Positions 36,955 to 46,400 of a stretch of 64,000 bases of DNA are shown here, piece after piece (position 1 is the stretch's first letter; each line of letters opens with the position of its first letter). A program made the position numbers and the translations under genes. The stretch is from Bacteroidia bacterium. GTDB lineage: Bacteria; Bacteroidota; Bacteroidia; Chitinophagales; JAUHXS01. The stretch lies in assembly GCA_030426955.1 (NCBI GenBank), contig JAUHXS010000006.1:124001-188000 (forward strand), read 5' to 3'. The notes under the pieces are model-generated. The model did no database searches. It was not told the DNA's origin and worked only from the letters and a program-made list of their open reading frames with translations.

Positions 36955-39324
36955 TTATAATACAGTAATAGTTCCAGCAAGGTAATGCTCATCAACTCTT
37001 AAAGTATAATTAAATACCCCTTGGTAAGTATAGCCATTGCTTTTTGCATTCCATGTATTGGATATAGAATTAGATGAGAATACCAAATTGCCTAATCTAT
37101 CATAAACTTTTAGATCATATACGGCAGGGGTTAGTCCATATCGTACTGTTAATTCATTATTTATTCCATCACCGTTTGGGGTAAACACATTGGGGATAAA
37201 AGGGATGCTTGAGCATTCGGGTGCGAGAAAAACATTTATGGTATCACTAGCTTGGCAACCTGTTCCTTCTGATATGGATAAAATATATTCACCGATATCA
37301 TCAATTGTGATAATGCTGGAATGCTCTCCCGTATTCCAAATATAGTTAAATCCAGTTTGTGATTCTATGCCAATAGATAATGGCTCATCAAAGCATACCA
37401 ACGTATCTTGAGGTAGTTCAAATTGGGGAGTTTCAGACATTTCTATTGTGATGCTATCGAAGTTATCTTCTAGATAGCATTCTATTTCTTGAATATCTGG
37501 TTTGTAAACGGAGTTAGAACCGACATCATTCACATATATGTATATAGGTTGTTCTGTTATTAAAACCTTTGTATTAATAGCAAAACAATTATCCGATATT
37601 AATGTTTGTGGGAGTTGCCCTTGCTCAAGTGTCAGCAGTGTATCGTTGCTTAGTGCATAGATTGTATAAGGAAGTCCTGCTTGAATCGGTATTATTCCTT
37701 CATTGCAAACTGTGAACAAGATGGCAGCACTATCACATTGGTTATCATAGGCAAAAGTATCAATTGTTATGCTAGCATCAATTATAGTAGGGCTGGCTGA
37801 ATTACGTTTACAAGCCTGTCCACTTGAATCATAGATAGCGGATTGTCTAAAAAAAGCATTAAACTCGTCGGGAAGCTGGTTGTTGGCATGGTTTGGCATT
37901 TCGCATGGCACTGTTAAGTCATCATTGATATTCACTGTATGATAGGCGAACTGATTCCATATATTTCTTGCTGGAGCCCAAGAATCATTTGTTAGAACCT
38001 TAAGGCCGTCAAAGCAGCCACAAATAATGTCTGCATGATTATCCCCATTTACATCTGCAATAATTGGAGTTTCTCTCCCCGTTGGAGTAGCGCAGCTAAA
38101 ACTACTCACAATTTCTCCTGTTAGACCTTTTACAATATTGATAGCAGAACCATTACTAGTAGCACTATTATTATATGTTACAATTTCGTCGATGCCATCA
38201 CAATTAAAATCAAAAGCTGAAGCTCCCATTCCCAGGCTAAATGTAAGATCACCTAGGTCTTTCTTATCCCAGCTTTTTTTAAAAGTATGATCAACCACAA
38301 AAGCAGAAAAAGTATCATTCCTTATGAATACTTCTGGGAAAGGATCTAAGTCAAAATTACCAACTAATGGCCAATCTACTCGACCTATTGGCGAAGAAGT
38401 ATAATCTAGATGTCCTATCTCTGATCCAGATACCCCATCATATACATACAAGACATCTTCGGCATTCACTATTACATCTAATTGATCATCCAAGTTCATG
38501 TCCGCAACAGCAAATGTTCCTTTAGGATATTCTATAGGACCGTTTACTTCGATAGCAAAATTACCAGTAGTGATGTCTACAGATATTATTTGATTGCTGT
38601 TAACCAATTCTAGTCCTTCACATTGTGGACAGAAGTTAGATGGTAAAATATCTACTGCTATGGTAGCGTTTTGGTCATTAGATGTCAAACCTTTGACAAT
38701 TATACTGCTCGCATCTAATAGTACATCACCATTTATTGCATTTAGTATCATGCCGTCGAAATATAACTCAGGTAAGCCATCGCCATTAAAGTCTGCAATG
38801 CTTGAAGCAGTGGCAGTTATTCCTGATTTTGACCATATCGGAGTAGGATTGCCATATTCCATCCTGCTTAGCCCCCCCGCAGAACTATTATTTATGAAGT
38901 TATCTCCCAAGCCATCATTGTCAACGTCTGCAATTGAAGAATAAGCTAGAGCACTGCCAGGCAATGTGCTGATCATGTTGCCGTTATTTCCATTATAGTA
39001 GCTATTATCAACATATACTTCAGTAATCCCATCGTTATCCATATCAGCAGCTAGGATAGTTAATGTTGAAGCATTTATGGAAGGGTCTGACCAAGCCAAA
39101 TTCATCTCCCATTCTAGCGTACATGGTACAGGAGTATCTAGGCTTGAGCGAGCAATAAAAAACTCTTTACATCCAAGTGCATTTCTACAGTCTGCATCAT
39201 AACAGTCTGCTAGACCATCTCCATCGTTGTCTATGCAGTCGTTGCATATTTCTTGTCCGTATAATATACTAGAGATAGAAAGCAAACAAAAGAGAGTAAA
39301 TATTTGATGTGGCTTATTTGACAA
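36955..39324 (-). CDS. FG-GAP/VCBS-repeat surface protein with type B T9SS signal
   Basis: A 789-aa secreted protein with TTG start and signal peptide (HQIFTLFCLLSISSILYG). A Cys/Asp-rich segment (CNDCIDNDGDGLADCYDADCRNALGC) is followed by FG-GAP beta-propeller repeats with Asp-rich calcium loops (about 80-460: AADMDNDGITEVY, ADVDNDGLGDNF, ADFNGDGLPELY, ADVNGDNHADIICG). Two Ig-like regions come next, and the CHU_C/gliding domain (IPNVFTPNGDGINNELTVRYG ... GTITVL) closes it. Integrin-alpha-like propellers often bind cell-surface or matrix ligands. It overlaps the upstream type A cargo gene by 11 bp, implying co-transcription and coupled translation. Confidence 0.86.
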   Translation of the reverse strand: MSNKPHQIFTLFCLLSISSILYGQEICNDCIDNDGDGLADCYDADCRNALGCKEFFIARSSLDTPVPCTLEWEMNLAWSDPSINASTLTILAADMDNDGITEVYVDNSYYNGNNGNMISTLPGSALAYSSIADVDNDGLGDNFINNSSAGGLSRMEYGNPTPIWSKSGITATASSIADFNGDGLPELYFDGMILNAINGDVLLDASSIIVKGLTSNDQNATIAVDILPSNFCPQCEGLELVNSNQIISVDITTGNFAIEVNGPIEYPKGTFAVADMNLDDQLDVIVNAEDVLYVYDGVSGSEIGHLDYTSSPIGRVDWPLVGNFDLDPFPEVFIRNDTFSAFVVDHTFKKSWDKKDLGDLTFSLGMGASAFDFNCDGIDEIVTYNNSATSNGSAINIVKGLTGEIVSSFSCATPTGRETPIIADVNGDNHADIICGCFDGLKVLTNDSWAPARNIWNQFAYHTVNINDDLTVPCEMPNHANNQLPDEFNAFFRQSAIYDSSGQACKRNSASPTIIDASITIDTFAYDNQCDSAAILFTVCNEGIIPIQAGLPYTIYALSNDTLLTLEQGQLPQTLISDNCFAINTKVLITEQPIYIYVNDVGSNSVYKPDIQEIECYLEDNFDSITIEMSETPQFELPQDTLVCFDEPLSIGIESQTGFNYIWNTGEHSSIITIDDIGEYILSISEGTGCQASDTINVFLAPECSSIPFIPNVFTPNGDGINNELTVRYGLTPAVYDLKVYDRLGNLVFSSNSISNTWNAKSNGYTYQGVFNYTLRVDEHYLAGTITVL

Positions 39325-40399
39325 AATTAAACTTATTAGTAATTGACTTATCGTATTGCCTTACATTTAATATGTAAATACCATTTGTAGGGATGTGGTT
39401 ATTTAAGTTAATTCTACTTTTTTTATTAGAATTAAGTTGAGCAATCATTTGTCCATTCATGTTGTATATGGTCAAGACGGCATCCTTATCGTTTATTAGG
39501 TTTAAGAATAGGATGTTGTCTGATATTACAATTTTAGACTCATCTAGTTGTGAATATGTATTGGTGGTACATTCTTTAGTTTTTAAGTTTATTGTATCTA
39601 TATTTTCACATACTACGTCAGCGTTTTTACGAGAATAAACTACATATGATATGTCGCTTGTAGGACAAGCCTCTACATTTAAGCTAGTATCATTGTTTAA
39701 AAATGTATTAGGTGTCCACCTATAGTATGTTCCATCTGGTGGCCCGCTTAAGCTTAAACAAGCTCCTTCACATACCGTGCTATCTGTTATTGGTAATGTT
39801 GTTAGTAGCTTTGTTGTCGTTTTGATGTTATAATCAAAAGTGTATACGCATGTGTTTTCTAATGTAACAGTAGCAGTATAATTATTGTTGGTGAAGTTGA
39901 CACATATTTGAGGAGCAGAAATAGCAGTATCGCTCACGCCAATTGAAGGTTCCCAGGAAAAGCTTGCGCTTCCGCTAAGGTTAAAGCCTTGCATATTGAT
40001 GCAGTCTCCTGTACAGGCAGATAAATTGGCAGTATCTAGCCTTTCGGGGGCAGTGCTTGATACCCTTGAAATAGATATAGTGTCAAATTTAGTATATTTA
40101 AACCCTCCCATGCCACCGCCACCGCAGTCATTGGGACCAGTTCCGTATGCTACAAATATTATTGTGTCGCTTTCTCCAGAACAATACTCAATTGTCGGCA
40201 AGGTGTCTCCAGTAGACCACAATATATAAGGAGGGGAAACCCCAATAGATAGTGTGATGCATTGCCCTACGCATAAGGACGTATCATTTCCTAAAACATC
40301 AGAGGCGCAAGATTGAGCATTAGCTTTTGGTATTGATATAAATGATAATATAATAACAGATAAATAGCCACTTAATATTCGTAAATATATCTTTTTCAT
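39314..40399 (-). CDS. Secreted PKD-like protein with type A T9SS signal
   Basis: A 361-aa protein with signal peptide (YLSVIILSFISIPKANAQ). Ig/PKD-like modules follow, rich in Cys pairs (DTSLCVGQCITLSI, LSACTGDCINMQG, STVCEGACLSLSG), each motif near a strand-starting Trp (ILWSTGDT, SFSWEPSIG, YYRWTPNT). The last 75 residues (LFLNLINDKDAVLTIYNMNGQMIAQL ... TNGIYILNVRQYDKSITNKFNFVK) are a T9SS type A sorting domain. It is upstream of, and overlaps by 11 bp, the FG-GAP type B cargo gene. Likely surface adhesin; ligand unknown. Confidence 0.8.
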   Translation of the reverse strand: MKKIYLRILSGYLSVIILSFISIPKANAQSCASDVLGNDTSLCVGQCITLSIGVSPPYILWSTGDTLPTIEYCSGESDTIIFVAYGTGPNDCGGGGMGGFKYTKFDTISISRVSSTAPERLDTANLSACTGDCINMQGFNLSGSASFSWEPSIGVSDTAISAPQICVNFTNNNYTATVTLENTCVYTFDYNIKTTTKLLTTLPITDSTVCEGACLSLSGPPDGTYYRWTPNTFLNNDTSLNVEACPTSDISYVVYSRKNADVVCENIDTINLKTKECTTNTYSQLDESKIVISDNILFLNLINDKDAVLTIYNMNGQMIAQLNSNKKSRINLNNHIPTNGIYILNVRQYDKSITNKFNFVK

Positions 40400-41051
40400 A
40401 TTGTTGAGTTTATTATTTAGGTGCAGGGGGCATAGTTTTATGAATGATATAGTAATTTATGTACACAAAAGTATATAACTATCAATATAGTAATAGTGAA
40501 TGATATGTGAAAGTATTTTTTTGTGATTTAATTTAATATTTTAATGATTAAATGTTTGTTAATTATTTGAATTTTAGTCATTTATTTTGATTTTGTTTTA
40601 AAATAATGCTAGGATGTATAAAATGAGGTGCTTGCCTTGTTTAAGTCCTCTTCGGCTGGTCGAAGCGTCGCAGAATCGAACCTATTTGTTATATATAAGA
40701 TCGTGGTTAATGATATTTCGAGGTTTAAACGCTTTGTATCCTGACGTTTAGTCATGAATAATAAGATTGACAAGGACTAGAAGTGAATAAATTAAACGTT
40801 TTACTTCTGAGGATATAAAACGCCATTTAAAAGTACATTCAAGCACTAAGACGTTATTTAAAATAATTAGTAGATACAGGATATATCAAAATAGCTGCAG
40901 ATACTAAATAATATTATCCCTAGAAAGCCAAAAAAGTAAGGAGCGGCTTAGTTGCTTACCAGTTGCCCAAAAAGAAAATAAGCAACAAAATCAAAAGACT
41001 ATCAATAAATTAGTGAGGGTTGATTAGTTGTTTGAGAGAAAAGGTAAGAGC
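40400..41051. other. Gene-free, AT-rich region
   Basis: About 650 bp. No open frame with recognisable content on either strand. A short hairpin-prone segment at about 40648-40667 (CTTCGGCTGGTCGAAG) and a tRNA T-loop-like string (complement of about 40670-40680) are the only features, neither convincing. The stretch may be decayed mobile DNA next to the toxin-antitoxin scar. Confidence 0.5.
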
Positions 41052-41383
41052 CTATATTAAGCCAACACTTTCTAAGATAATATTTAGTTCTTTATCAGTA
41101 ATATCTTCCTTTTTTGACTTGTCATAAAGAGAAAGTAGAAACACAGTTTTATTAACTATTTTGACGCAGGTAATAATCCTGGCACCACCAGATTTGCCTT
41201 TGCCTTTGGATTTGATGGCAATCTGACCTTATAACAGTCTCTTCCTATGGCAGTACCTTCAAAGGGGTCTTTTTCTAACTGTTCGATAAATTGAGCTAGC
41301 ACATCTTTTAAAGAAGAATACTTCTTGATAAGCTTCTTGGAATCCTTTTTAAAAGGTAAAGTGATAACAACCTTAAAGTTCAT
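41052..41383 (-). pseudogene. RelE/ParE-type toxin, broken by a one-base frameshift
   Basis: The first frame reads MNFKVVITLPFKKDSKKLIKKY ... CYKVRL and then leaves the family pattern, ending at 41156. Adding one base near 41217-41221 (TTGCC for TTGGCC) continues AIKSKGKGKSGGARIITC ... VFLLSLYDKSKKEDIT ... ESVGLI to a TAG at 41052-41054. That gives 110 residues, the normal toxin length, with the Lys/Arg-rich core and the SLYDKSKKE end of this RelE-like group. Such toxins are mRNA nucleases or gyrase poisons. The break removes the C-terminal half, so the toxin should be inactive. The antitoxin gene is intact upstream and overlaps by 11 bp. Confidence 0.8.
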
Positions 41384-41600
41384 TCAAGAACTCTTTAGCC
41401 GATTGTAATTTGATCTTCCCTTGTTGATGTAGTTCAACTTCGTTTAAAGCATCAACAATACCATTGGCTATTTTTTGTTGGCTGGCTGTAAGTTTAGGCT
41501 TTCTAGTCGAAGTATTTAGCTTGACATAAGGGATGCTCTTGATAAACCTAATGAAGGTTTCAAACTTATTATCAGGAATATGTAGAGTTACTTCTTTCAT
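41373..41600 (-). CDS. Antitoxin partner of the RelE-type toxin
   Basis: A 75-aa protein starting MKEVTLHIPDNKFETFIRFIKSIPYVKL and ending SAKEFLNEL. This is the layout of the small antitoxins found directly upstream of RelE toxins in Bacteroidota: a beta-strand/helix N-terminus for DNA binding and a C-terminal helix that caps the toxin. An upstream in-frame start at 41642 is possible, but the ATG at 41600 fits the family. The ATG of the toxin lies within the last codons (ATGAACTTTAA), giving translational coupling. A -7-like TACTTTTG is at complement 41629-41636. The antitoxin frame is intact although its toxin is broken. Confidence 0.75.
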   Translation of the reverse strand: MKEVTLHIPDNKFETFIRFIKSIPYVKLNTSTRKPKLTASQQKIANGIVDALNEVELHQQGKIKLQSAKEFLNEL

Positions 41601-41749
41601 AGCAATAACCTTGTAGTACTTATAACGCCAAAAGTACCCCAAAAGTTACAAATAACATTAAAATAATTAAACCAAAGACAAAACAATTATGAAGCAATTA
41701 TCTATAAAATCACAAGGTGGAATTATTACATTTATATGGACAGTTAGAA

Positions 41750-41768
41750 GAATCCATAAAGTAGATGT
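41750..41768 (+). repeat. 19-bp dispersed segment (copy 2)
   Basis: GAATCCATAAAGTAGATGT differs by one base from 8261-8279, which flanks the decayed IS3 orfA. No transposase remains here. Confidence 0.45.
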
Positions 41769-41932
41769 GTTCAACTCCAATGATTATTAAAGAAGAAAAA
41801 TCGCATTTATTCTTGAACGAGTTAAGCCCAGGAATGAAATTCTATGGTGAGGGAAATCAGAGAATGCCGACTATATAAAAATGTACTTAGGATATTAAAA
41901 GTGTTCGTGTAATATGCCCGCCTTAAATTAGA

Positions 41933-41965
41933 AAGCCCTTGTAAAGTTTAGAATTACAAGGGCTT
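41933..41965 (-). terminator. Terminator after tRNA-Gln
   Basis: A 12-bp perfect stem (AAGCCCTTGTAA with its complement, 9-base loop) lies 11 bp past the 3' end of tRNA-Gln in its direction of transcription. Confidence 0.75.
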
Positions 41966-41976
41966 ATCTGTTCTTT

Positions 41977-42052
41977 TGGCTGGCCGACCAGGGCTCGAAC
42001 CTGGACTCTTCTGGACCAAAACCAGACGTGTTGCCAGTTACACCATCAGCCA
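41977..42052 (-). tRNA. tRNA-Gln (anticodon TTG)
   Basis: A 76-nt cloverleaf including encoded CCA. The acceptor stem TGGCTGA pairs with TCGGCCA (one G-T pair). The anticodon stem TCTGG/CCAGA encloses the loop TTTTGGT with anticodon TTG, which reads CAA. The T arm contains GGTTCGAGC. The discriminator base is G. A terminator follows at 41933-41965. The 5' end is repeated about 120 bp upstream (42156-42172). Confidence 0.95.
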
Positions 42053-42104
42053 ATAATTATTAAAATAAAGTAATAAGTACTTTATTTTGTGCCTCTTTAA
42101 GTTT

Positions 42105-42172
42105 TATGTGGCAACACAGTTGCCAGCTTGTCTTGCCGAAGTGTAACAAGGCAGATTACACCATCAGCCAAA
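42105..42172 (-). pseudogene. Partial second copy of tRNA-Gln (5' end)
   Basis: On the minus strand it starts TTGGCTGATGGTGTAA, identical to the 5' end of the tRNA-Gln gene (42038-42053). It then diverges into TCTGCCTTG and two small hairpins, and ends near TGTTGCCA. The T arm and anticodon of tRNA-Gln are not recognisable, so it is a decayed copy, a scar of recombination, or part of the tRNA leader. Confidence 0.5.
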
Positions 42173-42235
42173 ATTTAGAGATGGCAAATTTAGTAAATGA
42201 TATTAACTTTTCAATGAAAAATAACTTAATTATAC

Positions 42236-42316
42236 CGTGAGTTCGGTTTAAGAAAGTACTCGTCATGCCAGAAAAATAAGTTATAACTTAAAAAATAACT
42301 TATTTTATCAGGCATC
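42236..42316. repeat. 81-bp palindromic dispersed repeat, copy B
   Basis: Matches copy A (29077-29156) almost perfectly from the CGTGAGTTCG start to GGCATC; the main differences lie in the first 30 bases. The same long stem forms. It lies between the methyltransferase stop and the tRNA region. Confidence 0.8.
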
Positions 42317-42353
42317 CTTTCATGTAAAGGATATTGAAATTCCAGCTATTCCG

Positions 42354-43244
42354 TTAATCAAGTTGAGCAATGTAAATAATACTGCTACAAGATTGTCTAT
42401 TAGATAAGGCTCTAATGTAAGACTTTAAACCGTTCATAAAAGCAGGTATATATCTAGTTTTTCCAGTCTTATATTTTTCACTTAGCATCGATACATAAAA
42501 CGAGTCGAAAGGCATTAGCTTTGTATTTGCTAAATGAAGCCCATGGGTTTCCAATAGTAGTTTCATGCTTTTATGGCTAAAGTGAGACAGGTGTCTTGGG
42601 ACATCGTAGCCAGCCCAATATTCTTGATAGTGTTTCCCATCAAATGATTGGTAATTTGGAACAGCAATAATAATCTTTCCATTGGGTTTTATTAATTCTT
42701 TTATTGTTTTGATATACAAATTGACATCATGAACATGCTCTAATACATGCCACATTGTAATCGCATCAAAGCTATGCTTCTCTAGATTATATAAGGCTTC
42801 TATATCTTTTAACTCAATATCAAAATCTTGCTTTGCAACAGCTCTTGCCTTTTCACTGGGCTCTAAACCCATGACGTTCCAGTTGAGCATTTGCATCGTA
42901 TTTAAAAAATAGCCAGTTCCAGCTCCTATATCCAAAATACTTCCGTTCTTTACTTTGGTTGTATTTCTGATGAGGTTCGCTTTTTGCTTTAAGGTGATTT
43001 TTCGGATAAAATGATACAGCTTATCGACAATACTTTTAGAAGAGTCGGAGTGAGATATATACTCCTCTGACTCATAATACTTCCCAATAGCTTGCTCCTC
43101 TGGAAAAGGATTGGTTATTCTTAGCTGGCAGGAGGGGCACTCTGAAATCTCAAAAGATTCACTAGAAACAGTATAATCTTTTACCTGAAGACTTGATGTT
43201 TCTAACTTAGATTTACAAATTGGGCAACTCTGAACAAGCTTCAT
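42354..43244 (-). CDS. SAM-dependent methyltransferase with N-terminal Zn-ribbon
   Basis: A 296-aa protein. The N-terminal CPICKSK (about 7-10) and CPSCQLR (about 36-39) form a CxxC...CxxC zinc ribbon. A class I methyltransferase follows (about 90-215): motif I ILDIGAGTGYFL, the acidic end of strand 2 (GLEPSEKA), motif IV-like ITMWHVLEHV and post-motif PNGKIIIAVPN. The HVLEHV and WAGYDVPRHLSHF segments are typical of methyltransferases acting on lipid or sugar intermediates in envelope pathways. Substrate unknown. No close operon partner; the DUF2723 gene is divergent. Confidence 0.85.
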   Translation of the reverse strand: MKLVQSCPICKSKLETSSLQVKDYTVSSESFEISECPSCQLRITNPFPEEQAIGKYYESEEYISHSDSSKSIVDKLYHFIRKITLKQKANLIRNTTKVKNGSILDIGAGTGYFLNTMQMLNWNVMGLEPSEKARAVAKQDFDIELKDIEALYNLEKHSFDAITMWHVLEHVHDVNLYIKTIKELIKPNGKIIIAVPNYQSFDGKHYQEYWAGYDVPRHLSHFSHKSMKLLLETHGLHLANTKLMPFDSFYVSMLSEKYKTGKTRYIPAFMNGLKSYIRALSNRQSCSSIIYIAQLD

Positions 43245-43420
43245 TTAACTTTATTTAACAATTTAAACATACTAAATTATATATAATCGTGTTAACATAT
43301 ATAGATATTGGTAAGTATATTTCTTCGAAAGTTTTGCTATTTTCGTGTTGCCCAAATGATAGACTTCTTAAGTTTTAAGGGCTTGAAATAAGTTAGATTA
43401 AAAAAATACAATAGAACGTA

Positions 43421-46400
43421 ATGATCAACCTGAAAAAGCTTAGCACATTAGTAGGATGGGGCGTATTTATCTTCTCAAGCATTGTTTATTTATTGACAAT
43501 GGAAGATAATGTGAGTTTCTGGGATTGTGGAGAGTTTATATCTGGATCGTATAAGCTGCAAATTGTTCACCCGCCAGGTGCGCCTGCTTTTTTGATGATC
43601 GGAAGAATATTCACTTTATTTGCAGGAAGTAACTTAGAACTTGTTCCTGTAACGATAAATGCTTTATCTGCACTTTCTAGTGCCTTAACGATTGCTTTTT
43701 TGTTTTGGTCTGTTGTGATGATAGCCAAAAAATTTGTTGTAAAAAATGGAGAAGAACCATCAATGGCTGACACCATTGTAATAATCGGTTCGGCATTAGT
43801 TGCTGCCGTATCTGCTACCTTTGCCGACTCTTTTTGGTTTTCCGCGGTTGAGGGTGAAGTTTATGCGTTATCTTTTTGCTTTAGTTTTATGGTGTTTTGG
43901 GCAATTCTTAAATGGGAAACCATTTCCGACGAGCCATATGCCGATCGTTGGCTTATTTTAATAGCCTTTATTATTGGCTTCTCAAGTGGTGTACACTTGT
44001 TGAGTTTACTAGCCTTGCCTGCTATTACTTTTGTTTACTATTTCAAAAAGTATGAAGTAACAAAAATCGGTATAATTAAGGCTTTTGCAATTATGGCAGG
44101 AATTCTTTTTACCATACTCAATATTATCATTATGGGAATGCCAGGTGTAATGGCTGGAATGGATAAAATTTTTGTCAATAGCTTTGGTTTGCCATTTAAT
44201 TCAGGAATGTATTTTACAATACTGGCTATGGTTGGAGCGATTATTTATGGAATATATTATGCGATAAAGAAGAATAATGAAGTGCTATATAAAGGTCTGA
44301 TTGCATTTTCTATGGTTTTGGTTGGTTATTCCTCTTACGTTATGGTGCCGATCAGAGCTAATGCAGAGCCTGCAATAAATATGAGTAAACCTGCAGACCC
44401 ATATTCACTATCATCATACCTAAGAAGGGAGCAGTATGGAGATAGACCGTTGTTATATGGCCCTATTTATACAGCACAAAGGACTGGAATTAAGGATGAT
44501 GGATATAAATATTATAAAGGTGAGGAAAAATATGAAATTGCAGGAAAGAAAAGAGTACCAGAATACAGCGATAAAGATAAAATGTTTTTTCCTAGGATAT
44601 ACTCTCAGCAAGATAAACATATAAAAGCTTACAGAAGCTGGCTTGATCTGAAAGAAACAGATAAACCCACTTTTGCAGATAATATGAGATTTTTCTTTAA
44701 ATATCAAGTAGGGTATATGTATGTGCGTTACTTTATGTGGAATTTTGTAGGAAGGCAAAATGATCGTCAAGGCTTGATGGGAAGTCTGAAGGATGGGAAT
44801 TGGATATCTGGAATATCTTTCATTGATAATATTAGACTGCCATCTCAAGACAATCTTCCAAGTAGTATTAAAGATGACAAATCTCGGAATACATTCTTTT
44901 TTCTGCCCTTGATATTAGGTCTAATTGGGCTAGTATATATGTATCAAAAGAATAAAAAAGTATTCTCAGTAGTTACTTTGCTATTCCTATTTACAGGAAT
45001 ATTAATACTAGTTGTTGAGTCTAATGAACCGCCAATTGAGCCTAGAGAGAGAGATTATGCAGTTGCTGGATCATTTATTGCTTTTGCAATATGGATTGGG
45101 TTTTCAGTCTTAGCTATTTATGAATGGTTAAAAACGAAGAAGCTCTCAGGTATGGTTAGTGCGTCAACAGCGATTGCAATTTGTTTCATTGCTGCACCAG
45201 TACTAATGGGATTTCAAGGGTGGGATGACCATGATCGATCTATCAGAAAAGTAGCAAGGGATTTTGCTGTAAACTATTTGGAGTCTTGTGCTCCCAATGC
45301 GATACTCTTTACACAAGGAGATAACGATACTTATCCTCTGTGGTATGCGCAAGAGGTAGAGGGCATAAGGACAGATGTGCGCATTATAAATACCAGTTTG
45401 CTAGCGGTAGACTGGTATATTGATAAGTTGAAATTAAAGATGAATGATGCCGATGCTGTGCCGATGACTTTGACTAAGGATAAATATCTGGGCAGTAGAA
45501 GGGAGTACGTATTGTATTATGATAATAAAAAAGTTCCGCAAAACAGATATTATGATCTAAGTGAAATCATGAAATTTGTATCAAGTGATAAAAAACAAAC
45601 CAAAGTGCAAGTTTCAGGAGGAGAGTTTATGGATTATTTTCCTACGAAGATGTTAAGCCTTCCAGTAGATAAGCAAAAAGTAGTTGATAATGGTACGGTT
45701 CCTAAAGACTTAGCGGATAAAATTGTTCCTGAAATCAATTGGAAAATAAATAAAGGAGGGTTATTAAGAAACGATTTGGTGCTTTTGGATATTCTGGCAG
45801 CTAATAACTGGGAACGTCCTATTCATTTTGCCATATCTGTGAGTCCCTCTGTGTATTTGGGGCTGCAAGATTACTTCCAATTATACGGTCTTACTTATCG
45901 TTTAGTGCCTGTAAAAAGTAATGTTGACAAAAGGCAACCAGGGCTGATATATACTCCAACCATGTATGATAACCTAATGAATAAATTTAGATTTGGAGAA
46001 ATGGACAAAGATGGTGTGTTTCTTGATGAAGGTATATTAAGGATGACATACAATCTTAGAAATAACTATGCAAGGCTGGCTGGTGAATTACTAGCTGAAG
46101 GGGAAAAGCAAAAGGCGATTTCCGTTCTTGATAAATGTATGAATGCTATGCCGAAGAAAAATGTGCCATATAATGTATACGTTACTACTTTTCCAAGGCT
46201 TTATTATCAGGCAGATGCTCCTGAAAAAGGTAAGCCTGTTCTGGAGGATTTAGTTGCTGTTGCAGAAGATGATTTGAATTATTATATGAATTTACCAACT
46301 GATGATATTGAAACGTATCAAAGAGAGATTCAAGAGTCTATGGCTATTTTACAAGAGATGTTGAGAATAGCACAACAATATCAAGAGACAGAACTTGCAA

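Larger units (their letters stand above)
41643..41976. other. Gene-free region with a 19-bp repeat and the tRNA-Gln terminator
   Basis: About 330 bp. It contains a short frame of 33 codons (41689-41790) with no family match, the 19-bp segment shared with the IS3 scar (41750-41768), and the tRNA terminator (41933-41965). Confidence 0.5.
42053..42353. other. Intergenic region upstream of tRNA-Gln
   Basis: About 300 bp containing the tRNA-like fragment (42105-42172) and palindromic repeat copy B (42236-42316). No gene. Confidence 0.6.

Noticed and set aside
40640-40690. tRNA-like T-loop string and short hairpin in the gene-free region
   Set aside because: No acceptor, D or anticodon arms can be assembled around it.
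41689-41790. 33-codon frame next to the toxin-antitoxin locus
   Set aside because: No recognisable family, poor upstream context and overlap with the 19-bp repeat; could be decayed IS DNA.
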